From contig CP107851.1 of NCBI GenBank assembly GCA_036013505.1, positions 558,001-622,000 of the forward strand: a DNA stretch of 64,000 bases. Direction: 5' to 3'. The notes beneath the pieces were generated by a model. That model made no database searches, was not told the DNA's origin, and saw only the letters and a program-made list of their open reading frames with translations. Of this stretch, positions 34,183 to 43,851 are shown piece after piece. The position numbers and the translations under genes were made by a program. The DNA comes from Streptomyces sp. NBC_00510. Its GTDB lineage: Bacteria; Actinomycetota; Actinomycetes; Streptomycetales; Streptomycetaceae. The number at the start of each line of letters is the position of its first letter. Positions within the stretch are counted from its first letter, which is position 1.

Positions 34183-37100
34183 CTCCTTGGCGCCGCAGCG
34201 CCTGGGCCGGGTCGGCGGACCGCCACGCGGTGAGCATGACGCCGAGCAGGGGCAGCACGGTGACGGCGATCAGCAGCACGGCCAGCGGGCCGGACGGCAG
34301 TTCCACCCGGACCTCGGGGACCGGGCTCTGCGCGCGGGCCGTCAGGACGATCAAGGGGACGACCAGGCGGGTCAGCAGTCCGCCGAGTACGGCGCCCACA
34401 CCCACCGCGACCAGGACCAGCAGGCCCTGTTCGGCGGCGATCACCCGGGCGAGCCAGCGGCGCGGGGTGCCCAGCGCCCGCAACATCGCGAACTCCTGGG
34501 AGCGTTCGCGCAGCGCTCCGGCCGCCGCCACGCTGTAGCCGACCGCGGCCAGCACCACGGCGGTCACCACGGCGGCGGGCAGCGCGGACACCGGCCCGGC
34601 GCCGAGCGGATCACGTTGCAGCTCGGCCCGCTGCTCGTCGCGCACCAGGAGCGAGGTGATGTCGCCGCGGGCCCGCAAGGCGGCGGCGACGCGGCCGGTC
34701 GCGCCCGGCTCGGCCGCCAGCCACCACTCGCCGGGGACCAGGGAGCCCTGGTCGGTGCCATGCAGCAACGTGTTGACCGAGTGCAGGTCGATCAGCAACG
34801 CCCCGCCGTCGGTTCCGTCGGTCTTGGGCGTGACGGTGGGCAGGGCGCCTACGGCCGCGGAGACGCGGACCGGCACCGTGATGCCGGCCACGGGGATCCG
34901 CACCGAGTCCCCGACCTTCGCGCCGACCGCCCGCAGGAAGGTGTCCGTGGCGACCGCCGACAGCGCGGCCGGAGCCCTGGGCTCGGAGGTGAGGGTTACG
35001 GAGGCCGTGTCATAGCCGCTCTGCCAGGCCGCCCCGAGGGGCATCTCCCCTGTGTCGAACTCGACGGCGAGCGGCGTACGCCCGCTGGAGTCTGGGGCGT
35101 CCGTCCAGGCGGCGACGTAGCCGTCGTAGTTCATGTAGTCGGGGTTGCCCATGGTGGCGCTCGCCTTCCACGACGAGCCCTCCGGTACCGGGACGGTCCG
35201 CGTGGTGCCGTCGCCGGACTCCGCCCGCAGAGCGGTGACGGAGAGCCGGTGGTGCTCGGTCCGCTGCGGCAGCGTGTACTCGGCCTTGATCCTGGTCAGG
35301 CGCAGCGGCCCGGCCGGGCCGGCCCCGGGGGCCCGGCCAGCCTCGGCGGCGAAGTCCGCCACCACGACGTGCCGTCCGCCGTCGGCGGGGACCTCGCCCA
35401 GGGCGATGGCATAGGGGACGCCGAAGCGGTCCGTGAACGTCGCCGACAGGCGGGCCGTGACGTTGCTCCCGCTCGGTCGGCCGCCGGAGTCCGAGGCTTG
35501 CGTGCGAACGCTCAGCAGAAGGCGCGCGGTGTCGCGCGGCAGGGTGAACCCGCTGTCCCGAGGGGCGGTGTCCTGAGGTCGCAGGGAGCGCAGCAGGTCC
35601 GGGAACGGCCGGTCAGTGAGGTCGTCGCGCAGACCGGTCACGCGGGAGGCGGTGGTGGTGTCCAGCGTCAGCACCGTCGCCTCGCGGCCCTGGGGCAGCG
35701 GCACGGTGCTGCGGCTCGCCGGGGCCGCCGCGGCGACGCCGGGTATGTGGTCGTAGACCCCGCCCTGTCCGAACGGCGGTGTCGAAGTGCCGGTCACGCG
35801 AACGTCGGCTCCCACCGAGAAGTCCGCCTGGTCGCTCTGGGACCGCTCCCACGTGGCGTTCTCGCCGATCGCGAACATGCTGATCGACACCGCGAAGACC
35901 AGGAGCAGGGCGGGGCCCGCGCCGCGCCCGGTCCGCCGCGCCAGCTGCCACCCGGCCAGCGCCGTGGGCAGACCGGCCGACCGGGCGGCGCGCCGCTCCC
36001 CGAGCCGGGCCACCAGCGGCAGCAGACGCAGCGCCAGCACGGCGCCCGCCAGCAGGCACAACGCGGGCGCCACCACCAGCACCGGGTCCACCCCCAGAGC
36101 CCCGGTGGTGTCCGTCGTCAGCGCGCCGGACCCGCCGTCGCGCCGGGACAGCTGCCAGTAGCCCAGGCCTGCCACGAGAAGCAACGCCAGGTCGGTGCCC
36201 GCCTGCACGGCACCCGGCAGCGCGCCCTTGCGGGTCCGTGCCTGCCGCTCGATGGAGTAGGTGCCGGTGCGGCGCAGCGCCGGTGAGGCCACCGCCACGG
36301 CGCAGGCGAGCGCGGCCAGCACGCCCGCCCACCAGGCCGTGGCGGTCGGTACCTCCAGCCGGACGTCCGCCCGCGCCAGGGCCCCGTGCCCGGCGAGCAG
36401 CCGTACCAGCGGCCCAGTCAGGAGCGGTGCGAGCAGTGCCGCGGGCAGCGCCAGCAGCAGTGCCTCGGTGGCCGCCAGCCCGGCGACGCGGGAGCGGGAA
36501 CCGCCGCGGGCCCGCAGCTGGGCGGTCTCCTCGGAGCGTTCGCTGGCGAGCAGGCCGGCGACGAGCATCAGCGCCAGACCCGCGAGGACGATCAGCTGCA
36601 ACGCGCTGATGAGCAGCGTCGAACGGCTCACCAGCAGATTGCGGTTCAGGTCGGCCGCCAGCGCGGGCAGCTCGCTGCTCGCCGTCGTCTCCCCCTTCAA
36701 CACCGTGTCGTCCAGCTGCCCCACCGTCCGGTGGACGTCCTGGCCGACGCGGTCGAGGCGGGCGGTGGTCACGGCCGAGAAGTCTGCCCCCGCCGTCCAC
36801 TGGACCTCGGCGGCCGGGACCGCGCCCGAAGCAAAAGCCCGGGGATCGGTGAGCATCGGGCCGTAGGTGGTGAACGACAGCGTCCGCACGCCGCGCCCGG
36901 CAAGCGGGTCGAGCCGCCAGTACAGCGCGGACGGGTCCACGGGCTGGTACAGGCCGGTCAGCCGGACGCGCAGCGGCGGCCCGCCGCGGCGGTCGGCGAG
37001 CGTGATCACGTCTCCCGGCGTCACGCCGAGGGCCTTCGCGGCCGTATCGGGCAGCGCGACGGGCACCGGGCCTTCGGCCTCCGGGGCGTCCGGGAAGGTG

Positions 37101-37510
37101 CCCTCGACCATGGTCACCCGGGAGCGGTCGAACGTGGCGAGCAGCGTGAGGTCCGGGTTGTCCGACCGTGGCGCACCGGCGGGGCGCAGCTGCGTCGGCA
37201 GTCCGTACGCACCGGAGCGGGTGCTGGACGAGACCCGCGCCGGCAGCCCGTCGTAGGCCCCCGCGAGGGTCTTGCGCACGCGGGAGTCCAGCCGCCCGGC
37301 GTCCTGATCCGTCACCTCGGACGTCACGTCCAGCCGAGTCCTGGCGGCCGACGGCCCCTGAAGCGCGCGCCGGAGCCCGGCGTCCCCGACCGCGTCGCTG
37401 AACGCGGCCAACGCCGCCACGGCGCACGTGGTCAGGACGACAGACAGCAGTGCGGCGGCAAGCAGCAACCGGTGCGCGCGCAGGCGCAGCAAGACGAAGC
37501 CCGGCACCAT
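34175..37510 (-). CDS. Large FtsX-like ABC permease (1111 aa)
   Basis: The protein begins VPGFVLLRLRAHRLLLAAAL, then a membrane segment, a large exoplasmic domain, a first helix bundle with LLISALQLIVLAGLALMLVA, further extracellular parts, and a C-terminal FtsX domain with VVTAVVLAAVGYSVAAAGAL. It is probably one half of a hetero-permease with the 924-residue protein, served by the ATPase at 30425. I use ATG 37510, preceded by a G-run, because the upstream open frame has no membrane-protein character. It diverges from a second ABC ATPase gene at 37738. Confidence 0.9.
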   Translation of the reverse strand: MVPGFVLLRLRAHRLLLAAALLSVVLTTCAVAALAAFSDAVGDAGLRRALQGPSAARTRLDVTSEVTDQDAGRLDSRVRKTLAGAYDGLPARVSSSTRSGAYGLPTQLRPAGAPRSDNPDLTLLATFDRSRVTMVEGTFPDAPEAEGPVPVALPDTAAKALGVTPGDVITLADRRGGPPLRVRLTGLYQPVDPSALYWRLDPLAGRGVRTLSFTTYGPMLTDPRAFASGAVPAAEVQWTAGADFSAVTTARLDRVGQDVHRTVGQLDDTVLKGETTASSELPALAADLNRNLLVSRSTLLISALQLIVLAGLALMLVAGLLASERSEETAQLRARGGSRSRVAGLAATEALLLALPAALLAPLLTGPLVRLLAGHGALARADVRLEVPTATAWWAGVLAALACAVAVASPALRRTGTYSIERQARTRKGALPGAVQAGTDLALLLVAGLGYWQLSRRDGGSGALTTDTTGALGVDPVLVVAPALCLLAGAVLALRLLPLVARLGERRAARSAGLPTALAGWQLARRTGRGAGPALLLVFAVSISMFAIGENATWERSQSDQADFSVGADVRVTGTSTPPFGQGGVYDHIPGVAAAAPASRSTVPLPQGREATVLTLDTTTASRVTGLRDDLTDRPFPDLLRSLRPQDTAPRDSGFTLPRDTARLLLSVRTQASDSGGRPSGSNVTARLSATFTDRFGVPYAIALGEVPADGGRHVVVADFAAEAGRAPGAGPAGPLRLTRIKAEYTLPQRTEHHRLSVTALRAESGDGTTRTVPVPEGSSWKASATMGNPDYMNYDGYVAAWTDAPDSSGRTPLAVEFDTGEMPLGAAWQSGYDTASVTLTSEPRAPAALSAVATDTFLRAVGAKVGDSVRIPVAGITVPVRVSAAVGALPTVTPKTDGTDGGALLIDLHSVNTLLHGTDQGSLVPGEWWLAAEPGATGRVAAALRARGDITSLLVRDEQRAELQRDPLGAGPVSALPAAVVTAVVLAAVGYSVAAAGALRERSQEFAMLRALGTPRRWLARVIAAEQGLLVLVAVGVGAVLGGLLTRLVVPLIVLTARAQSPVPEVRVELPSGPLAVLLIAVTVLPLLGVMLTAWRSADPAQALRRQGGE

Positions 37511-37737
37511 GCCCCCCGTTCTCAAAGCCTGCAACAGTGTGTTGCGAGTGGTCGACCAGATCACCGCCGGGCTGGGGCAGCGACACACATTGCGCCCACG
37601 CCACGACGTGGCCCAGCTGCCCCATGACCACTCGGAAGTGGGTGGCAGCCGATCGGATGTTCATCGCAATCTTAAGCTTGCGTTTGTTTCCACCGTGTGA
37701 ACAGAGGCACCGCTTGGTGGCCCTTATGCTGGCGGGC

Positions 37738-38472
37738 ATGAGCGAGGGACTGCTGGAACGGCGTGAGGGCCCGGCGGGCGACGGGGCGGCCTCCGAGGCG
37801 ATGGTCGTGGTCGAGGACCTGGTGCGCACCTTCGGCACCGGGGACACCGCGGTGCACGCCCTGGGCGGGGTGTCCTTCTCCGTGGCCCGGGGTGAACTGG
37901 TCGCGCTCAAGGGCCGCTCGGGCTCGGGCAAGACGACCCTGCTGAACATCATCGGCGGCCTGGACCGCGCCGACGCCGGCCGCGTCACCGTCGACGGCAC
38001 CGTCCTGAACGGCCTGGGCGAACGCGAGCTGCTCGCCCTGCGCCGCGACCGCATGGGCTTCGTCTTCCAGTCCTTCGGCCTGCTGCCCATCCTCACCGCC
38101 GCCGAGAACGTCGGCGTCCCCCTGCGGCTGCGCAACACCCCCCGCCGCGAACGCGAGGACCGCGTCGCCCTCCTGCTCTCCCTGGTCGGCCTCCAAGGCC
38201 ACGCCGGCCAGCGCCCCGGCGAGATGTCCGGCGGCCAGCAGCAACGCGTCGCCATCGCCCGCGCCCTGGCCAACCGCCCCGCCCTGATCATCGCCGACGA
38301 ACCCACCGGCCAGCTCGACGCCGACACCGGCCGCGCCGTCATGGAACTCCTGCGCGCCGTCGTCCACAGCGAAGGCGTCACCGCCCTCGTCGCCACCCAC
38401 GACCCCCAACTCCTCGCCCTCGCCGACCGCGTCCTGGAACTCCGCGACGGCCACATCACCCCCACCGACTGA
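37738..38472 (+). CDS. MacB/LolD-type ABC ATPase (244 aa)
   Basis: The core shows Walker A GRSGSGKTT, Q-loop MGFVFQSFGLLP, signature MSGGQQQR, Walker B LIIADEPTGQLD and switch His (LVATHDPQ). Length is normal. ATG 37726, four codons upstream, is an alternative start and neither has a strong ribosome-binding site. It is divergent from the permease operon, with about 230 bases between. Either it serves the same permeases or another pair; the presence of two ATPases for two permeases suggests one ATPase per permease half. Confidence 0.9.
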   Translation: MSEGLLERREGPAGDGAASEAMVVVEDLVRTFGTGDTAVHALGGVSFSVARGELVALKGRSGSGKTTLLNIIGGLDRADAGRVTVDGTVLNGLGERELLALRRDRMGFVFQSFGLLPILTAAENVGVPLRLRNTPRREREDRVALLLSLVGLQGHAGQRPGEMSGGQQQRVAIARALANRPALIIADEPTGQLDADTGRAVMELLRAVVHSEGVTALVATHDPQLLALADRVLELRDGHITPTD

Positions 38473-38649
38473 CCCACCTCCCGGGAAGGCGGCGCGACCC
38501 GACGAGTTGGCCGCCTGGTACTGCGGCGCCGCCAGCCGTGGCGAACTGGCCTGCTACATCGTCACGTTCAGGCACGGGATCACCGTGATGGCAACCGCCG
38601 CCGACCGTGACCCACATGGCCTGGTGGGCCATGGTCCCGGCCTCGACGC

Positions 38650-38905
38650 GTGGTTCACCGCGATACGTCCGTCGACGCGGCGCCGTCGTACGACTCGGGT
38701 TCACGGATGGTCAGCCGCGGATACTCCCTCAACGAACCGGGCCATCATGTCGGTGCGTTCTTCGAAGGGCGGTCCGTGCACGGCGGCCTCTTTCACTGCC
38801 CGGCTGCAGTCGATGCACTGCTCGAGCGTCCCGGCCTCGGCGACACGCTCCGGGTCCTCACTCCGTACACGTGGCAGATCACGCTAGATGATCTGGTCCA
38901 AGGGG
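38650..38905 (+). pseudogene. Truncated unidentified gene abutting an IS fragment
   Basis: A frame beginning VHRDTSVDAAPSYDSGSRMV continues through HHVGAFFEGRSVHGGLFHCP and LRVLTPYTWQITLDDLV, which has gene-like composition, and then runs into the transposase end at 38906. It appears to have lost its 3' end to the insertion. I do not recognise the family. The preceding 38473-38649 shows only short scraps. Confidence 0.4.
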
Positions 38906-39415
38906 TCAGTGATCGTAGGCGATCAGTGATCGTAGGACGGTTTGTCCGGTGGCGTCGTTGTGCCAGATCGCGGCGGTCAGCGCGAGGATGCGTTGCATGA
39001 CGCGGGCTATAACACCTCCGGGTGTGCGCCCTCGGTGCCGTTCGAGGTCAAGCTGTCCCTTGAAGGTCTCGTTGATCGATTCGATGACCTGTCGCAGCGG
39101 CTTGAACAGGGCTGCGCCAGGCCGTTCCCGTTCATTTACGGGCAGGCCGCAGCAACTGGACTCCATGCTCGACCAGTTCGCGTTCGAAACCACGGCCGAA
39201 GTAGTTCTTGTCGCCGATGAGAGTCTGTCGGGGGCGCTCTCGCAGAAGCTCGCATTCGGCTGCCAGGAGGTCAAGGAGGGTCTCGCATTCGTCGGCCTTG
39301 GCCCCGGTCAGGGCGAAGGCGATGGGCAGGCCCTGAAGGGTGCGGACCAGGTGCAGGCGCAGGCCCCAGAAGAAGCGGCTGTGGCTGGCGCAGTAGCCGT
39401 ATTCGGCTCAACCTG
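38906..39415 (-). pseudogene. IS982/IS4-like transposase remnant with a frameshift
   Basis: One minus-strand frame gives YGYCASHSRFFWGLRLHLVR, ECETLLDLLAAECELLRERP and QTLIGDKNYFGRGFERELV. Near 39140 the frame shifts and continues as FKPLRQVIESINETFKGQLD, ending AAIWHN and SLIAYDH with a stop at 38906. The pattern matches transposases commonly labelled IS982 family. The N-terminal third is absent; upstream DNA turns into a G+C-rich tandem repeat. Confidence 0.7.
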
Positions 39416-39427
39416 CCAGGTCGGATG

Positions 39428-39469
39428 CAGGCGGCGCGGGGCAGGCGGCGCGGGGCAGGCGGCGCGGGG
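39428..39469. repeat. Three perfect copies of a 14-bp tandem repeat
   Basis: The unit CAGGCGGCGCGGGG is repeated three times without mismatch at the broken end of the transposase remnant. It probably arose by slippage in G+C-rich DNA. Confidence 0.85.
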
Positions 39470-39553
39470 CGCTGCGCATACGGCGCACGCACCCCTGCGG
39501 GGCGTCAAGCAGTTCAGGACACTGGGGTGGCGTACACGTCAGCCGGTTGCCGG

Positions 39554-40111
39554 CTAACCACTGTCGGCAGCCCTCGCCACCGCTGCATGTGCCGCCTGCA
39601 GGATCTGCTCCGACAAAGGCGTGCCTGCGGTGGCACGGGCAAGAAGTATGCCGCCGACAAGCGTGGCATAGGCGGCCAGGCCGGCGTCGCCAGGCGCGAT
39701 CCACTCCGCGAGTTCCTGGACGCCCCTGGCGTACGTCTCCCTGTGCTCGGGCTCACGCGCAATGTCGCCCGCGAAACCGGCTGCGGGACAACCAGTGCCA
39801 GGGTTGTCGCGATGCTCGACGGAGAAGTAGGACTCAAGCAGCGACTGCCACGCCGCCTGGTGCCCCCCAGCCTCGTGGTCGAGAGTCACAAGGTCTTGCA
39901 AATTGTCGGCGAACGCCTTGGCGGCCGCCTCGTCGACGAGCGCGGCTTTGGAGGCGAATTGCTTGTAGAAGCCGCCTTGAGTGAGTCCGATCGTCTTCAT
40001 CACATCCGCGATGCCGACCTTGGCGACACCGTCCTCACGGAACAGCCGAGAGGCCGCGGCCACCGTTCGCTCCCGGTTGACCTTCGCTTCCGCTTGCGAG
40101 ACGCGACTCAT
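39554..40111 (-). CDS. TetR-family transcriptional regulator (185 aa)
   Basis: The N-terminal domain reads RERTVAAASRLFREDGVAKV, then ADVMKTIGLTQGGFYKQFAS, the TetR helix-turn-helix with the GGFY recognition helix. The C-terminal part contains GCPAAGFAGDIAREPEHRET, seen in a TetR subgroup that often controls oxidoreductase or efflux genes. GGAGGG precedes ATG 40111 at good spacing. No obvious target lies next to it: the upstream 500 bases are gene-poor and the downstream side is IS debris. Confidence 0.9.
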   Translation of the reverse strand: MSRVSQAEAKVNRERTVAAASRLFREDGVAKVGIADVMKTIGLTQGGFYKQFASKAALVDEAAAKAFADNLQDLVTLDHEAGGHQAAWQSLLESYFSVEHRDNPGTGCPAAGFAGDIAREPEHRETYARGVQELAEWIAPGDAGLAAYATLVGGILLARATAGTPLSEQILQAAHAAVARAADSG

Positions 40112-40629
40112 TTGTCACCCTCCGTAATGCCGACTGGCCATCTGCCCCGTAGCGGGCTGTTACGACGACCAGCGGGCTGGCACCCCGACTCTAAGATTAT
40201 GCCTGCTGTCTATCGCCTGCCACAGCCGCCCGCCGGCCGCAATCCCGGCCGGCACGCCCTACCGGGTCCCGCGGGCGGCAGCCGATCGGCCGACACCCAC
40301 CGCTCGCCGCACCGGCGAGTCAGCAAAGCGTCCACGCTCCAGAGAGCACGGACGTCGGCCTGCATGTAAGATGGTCATCACAATCTAACATTCGCGTTGC
40401 CGCCCTGGGTGACCGAAGTGGTCACCCACCCGCTCAAGCACCCTTGCGTCACGGCAACCGAAGAGCGAGGAAGAACCGAAGCCCGTTCCCGTGTGAGCCG
40501 CACTGTCCGTCAGGGCGGTCCCCTCAGCAGGAACCCAAATCGAGTCACCCTCCGACGGGGAGTGATCCAAGCCGCCGGGCCGGTCAGGCGAGACCCGCGA
40601 GATGCCCTGAGAGGGACGCACAGGAGGCA
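40112..40629. other. Gene-poor stretch upstream of the TetR gene
   Basis: No supported gene. It holds the TetR promoter and less G+C-rich patches near 40370-40400. The open frames present lack motifs. Confidence 0.4.
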
Positions 40630-40973
40630 ACTACGACGACATTCGGAACGCCGTCCGCAAACGCTGCCGGGCAGGTGCTCCAGGAATCATCACGCGTACT
40701 CGACTGCTTCTCGGTAGAAACGCCATACCTGCACGTATCGGACATCGCCTTCACATCGGACGGCATCGGACATGAAACCCTGGAAGGCCGTCTGGAGCAG
40801 GCCCGCCGACGCGGCTGGACTCTCAGCGACGAAGTGCGGCCCCCGGCATGAGCACCCTGGCCGCCCCCGTATTCGACGCGGACGGCACCGTCACAGCCGC
40901 CGTCACACTCGCAGGCCGGACACAGAACCTGACCACCCATCGGGTCGAAAGACGAAGGGCGGCTGAACTGTGA
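40630..40973 (+). pseudogene. Internally deleted IclR-family regulator
   Basis: The first part reads VLDCFSVETPYLHVSDIAFT, the start of an IclR helix-turn-helix. It then jumps directly to GRLEQARRRGWTLSDEVRPP, which belongs late in the effector domain. A second frame (ATG 40848, overlapping the first stop at 40851) gives STLAAPVFDADGTVTAAVTL, the last strand pair of IclR proteins. Most of the DNA-binding and effector domains are missing. GGAGG at the 5' end survives, but the start codon position now reads ACG. Confidence 0.55.
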
Positions 40974-41383
40974 TCCAAACAGACCGCACAAATACCGAAG
41001 ACGTCACAGCACCGGCGTGGACCCTCACACCGTCTGCCTGCCTGTCTGGGACACACACCAGCCCGACCTCTTGCGCGCTGCGAGTCGTAGTGAGCGGCCG
41101 ACGCACCGGGGAGCCGCTGCCCGGGCTGTCCTGCCGGCCGGACTATCACCGGTTTAACCGCCGCCCCGCCAAAACGGGACCGTTCGCCGGGGGCGCACCG
41201 CCGGCGAACTCACTGGGCCTCAACTCACCCCTCCACGCCGCGATGGCACGAAAGCCGCGCCATGTTGATACGACGCAGCCCTTCCAGGAAAATCAGGTCA
41301 CTCCCCCGACTCGTGATGCACCTCTTCCCGCGCATTCCCGTCACCAAGCGCGCGGCCGTTGACGGGCCCTGCATGACCGCGAC
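40974..41383. other. Gene-free stretch before the SpoIIE-type gene
   Basis: No recognisable gene. Several overlapping open frames exist, without motifs. It may include the ruined N-terminal part of the phosphatase gene that follows, since that gene is closed by a TGA at 41360. Confidence 0.35.
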
Positions 41384-42178
41384 TTGCGGGAACTGGCCCA
41401 GGTACGGGCTGTCTCCGAAGCAGCCCAACGAGTGCTGCTACGGCCGATCCCCCCGGAACTGGGCCCTTTCCACGTCGCCTCGATGTACCGCGCAGCGGCG
41501 GCACACGCGCCGGTGGGCGGTGATCTGTACGCAGCCGCCCGCACCGGCCACACCACACGCGTCCTCATCGGAGACGTCCGCGGAAAAGGCCTCCCGGCCA
41601 TCGACGACGCCTCCGCCGTCCTGGGTGCTTTCCGTGAGGCGGCCCAGCAGCACCGCACACTCCCAGAACTTGCGGCCTCCCTGGAACGCAGCGTCCGCAG
41701 GCACCTGGGCGAGCTCACCCGTATCGCCCCCGACAGCAACGAGCGATTCATCACCGCCCTGCTGATCGAACTCCCCGACGATGAAGACATCGCCAGAGTG
41801 GTCAGCTGCGGGCACCCGGCACCTCTGCTGCGCCAGGGCAACCAGGTCACCCTGTCGCCCGTCACCCGGCCCGCCCCGCCGCTCGGGCTGGCAGCAGACA
41901 CGCCCAACGCCTTCTGCCTCGACACTGTTGCCTTCGGCCCCGGAGACACCCTGCTTCTCTACACCGACGGCCCGGCCGAGGCCCGCGATTCCGCCGGCGA
42001 GTTCTTCCCCGTCCTCGACCGTGCCGGTACATGGACCTGGGACTGCCCCAGCCGCCTCGTACAGCATGTCAGCGTCGATGTGGACCGACACGCAGGCAAG
42101 AACCTCCAGGACGACCTGGCCCTTGTCGCTGTCCATCATCCAACGCACCCCGTCCATGCCGGACAAGCGCCACCGTGA
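41384..42178 (+). CDS. SpoIIE/RsbU-type PP2C serine phosphatase (264 aa), possibly N-terminally truncated
   Basis: PP2C motifs appear in order: PVGGDLYAA, LIGDVRGKGLPA, VSCGHPAPLL, LLLYTDGPAEARD and DDLALVAV, supplying the metal-binding aspartates. Such phosphatases reactivate anti-anti-sigma factors in Streptomyces stress and development pathways. The protein opens RELAQVRAVSEAAQRVLLRP, the helix that usually follows a membrane region, but the frame is closed by TGA at 41360. The start is thus TTG 41384, or the gene has lost its membrane part. No sensor or antagonist gene is adjacent. Confidence 0.8.
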   Translation: MRELAQVRAVSEAAQRVLLRPIPPELGPFHVASMYRAAAAHAPVGGDLYAAARTGHTTRVLIGDVRGKGLPAIDDASAVLGAFREAAQQHRTLPELAASLERSVRRHLGELTRIAPDSNERFITALLIELPDDEDIARVVSCGHPAPLLRQGNQVTLSPVTRPAPPLGLAADTPNAFCLDTVAFGPGDTLLLYTDGPAEARDSAGEFFPVLDRAGTWTWDCPSRLVQHVSVDVDRHAGKNLQDDLALVAVHHPTHPVHAGQAPP

Positions 42179-42406
42179 ACATCCACAGTCCGAAAACCCG
42201 CACGCCGCGCAAAGACCACGACCCTTGCGCCACAACCATGCGCACCGTCTCGTAGGCACTGCACACCACATCAGAAGGGACGGTGACGAGGATGGCCACA
42301 CCCAGGCTCCTCCTGTTCCGGCACCCGAGCGCACTGCTCGCCGTCTATCTCGCTGCGACCTGTGCACTGCAACTGGATGCCTCTGCAGTCGGCTTGGTCC
42401 GCTGGT

Positions 42407-42826
42407 CGCGAGGTAGGCGATCCGCACGTGTACCACGAACGCCCCCCGGAGGGGCTCCGGCAACTCGGGCAGCGGAGGGAGCCGTTGCACGGCCACCGAG
42501 GAGGACATCTCCTCCGGCATGTCCGACTGCCAGGTGCGCCAGGTGTGCAGGACATCGGCGAGTCGTTCGCCGGGGAAGTAGATGCCGCCGCCGTAGAAAT
42601 GGGTCAACGGGAACAGGCCGAACTCCAGCGCGGTGACGACGCCGAAATTGCCCTTTCCTCCGAGCAGAGACCAGAAGAATTCGGTATCGCTGTCCGCCGT
42701 GACATGCTGCAACTCGCCGTCAGCGGTCACCACTTCCAGCGAGCGAACATGGTCCGCCGCGTATCCCCGGCTCCGGCCGAAGACCGGACTGAGTCCACCC
42801 CCGAGGGTGTCGTGGGATCCCTCGTG
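42407..42826 (-). pseudogene. FAD-linked oxidase (berberine-bridge type) fragment
   Basis: A minus-strand frame reads TLGGGLSPVFGRSRGYAADH, VRSLEVVTADGELQHVTADS, FFWSLLGGKGNFGVVTALEF and SDMPEEMSSSVAVQRLPPLP. This is the middle of a FAD_binding_4 oxidoreductase of the BBE type, including the GxxGxxxG-like turn and the GGKGNFGVV strand. The FAD-attachment N-terminus and the substrate-domain C-terminus are missing, and flanking sequence is unrelated. Confidence 0.7.
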
Positions 42827-42829
42827 AAA

Positions 42830-43287
42830 TCGTGCCGCAAGATGAGCGGGCAGCCGTGCGTTGGGCCGTCCCGCGTGTGCGAACCGGAGCTGCACGGATG
42901 CAAGGGAGGGGCCATATTTCTGGCGGCAGACACCAGGCCCTTACATTACACCCACTATCTAACTTTCTCGGTGGGAGAATCCCAGCACCACGTCGTTGCT
43001 GCACAACTGCCCGTGCCCGGATGCCGTCGTCATGGTGGACGCCGAGCACCGCATCGTCGTAGCCAGGCATCAGCCCGACACCCGCGGGTTGCTTCGGTGG
43101 ATCGTGCCCCGGCGTTCCTGGTACTCCCCCTCGGCACCCGGACGGCAGAGCGCGACCGGGCACCGGCCATCCGCACTTGGCTCGACCGTCCTGTCGGCCG
43201 AGACCCCGTCTCGCCGGGTATGCGCGCAACGCCCGTCCGACTTCAGCAGGGCGGCCCAGGGAGACGGGGCACTCGGACACCGATTGA
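42830..43287. other. Gene-free stretch
   Basis: No supported gene is seen on either strand. The stretch separates the oxidase fragment from the FMN reductase gene and contains no terminator-like hairpin that I can identify. Confidence 0.4.
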
Positions 43288-43851
43288 TCAGGCGCCGGCG
43301 CGCAGCGGCTGCAGGGCCTTCGACCAGCTGACGACCTGGTCGAGCATGGCATTCACGGTGGGCTGGTGGTGCGGGCCCGGCATGAAGACACTGTAGTTCT
43401 CGAAGTCGGCCAGGAGGGACAGCGCGACCTGGGCACGGACCGTGGCGATCTGCAGCTCACTCGCGATGAGGCGGAGGTGCTCCACGGCGCGGGTGCCACC
43501 GCCGGAGCCGTAGCCCACAAATCCCGCGGCCTTGTTGTTCCACTCCGCGTACAGGTAGTCGAGCGCGTTCTTCAGGGCGCCCGTGGTGGAGTGGTTGTAC
43601 TCAGGGGTGACGAAGACGAAGCCGTCGAACTCGGCGATCCTCGACGCCCACGCCTTGGTGTGATCGTTCTGGTACTGCCCGAACGACGGGGGAAGCACCT
43701 CGTCGAGAAGCGGCAACGGATAGTCCGCCAGGTCCACGAGCTCGAACTCCGCATCGGAACGTTGCTTGGCGATACCGAGAACCCAGTCCGCCACGGCGGC
43801 GCCGTTGCGCCCCGGACGAGTGCTACCGAGGATGATCGCGATCTTGGTCAT
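43288..43851 (-). CDS. NADPH-dependent FMN reductase family protein (187 aa)
   Basis: The flavodoxin-like fold begins TKIAIILGSTRPGRNGAAVA (phosphate-binding loop) and contains FVFVTPEYNHSTTGALKNAL, the FMN-binding motif of the SsuE/ChrR/azoreductase group. Family members reduce flavin, quinones or chromate with NAD(P)H. AAAGG precedes ATG 43851. Length is normal. The gene stands alone; it could supply reduced flavin to monooxygenases elsewhere, but proximity does not support a specific partner. Confidence 0.9.
   Translation of the reverse strand: MTKIAIILGSTRPGRNGAAVADWVLGIAKQRSDAEFELVDLADYPLPLLDEVLPPSFGQYQNDHTKAWASRIAEFDGFVFVTPEYNHSTTGALKNALDYLYAEWNNKAAGFVGYGSGGGTRAVEHLRLIASELQIATVRAQVALSLLADFENYSVFMPGPHHQPTVNAMLDQVVSWSKALQPLRAGA

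Noticed and set aside
34067..36286. A 739-codon plus-strand frame opposite the FtsX permease
   Set aside because: It is Gln/Arg/Gly-rich antisense translation of a membrane-protein gene.
38906..38936. Direct repeat TCAGTGATCGTAGG (two copies, 17 bases apart) at the transposase end
   Set aside because: It is explained by the coding sequence for the transposase C-terminus, where a related string recurs; no matching target duplication was found.
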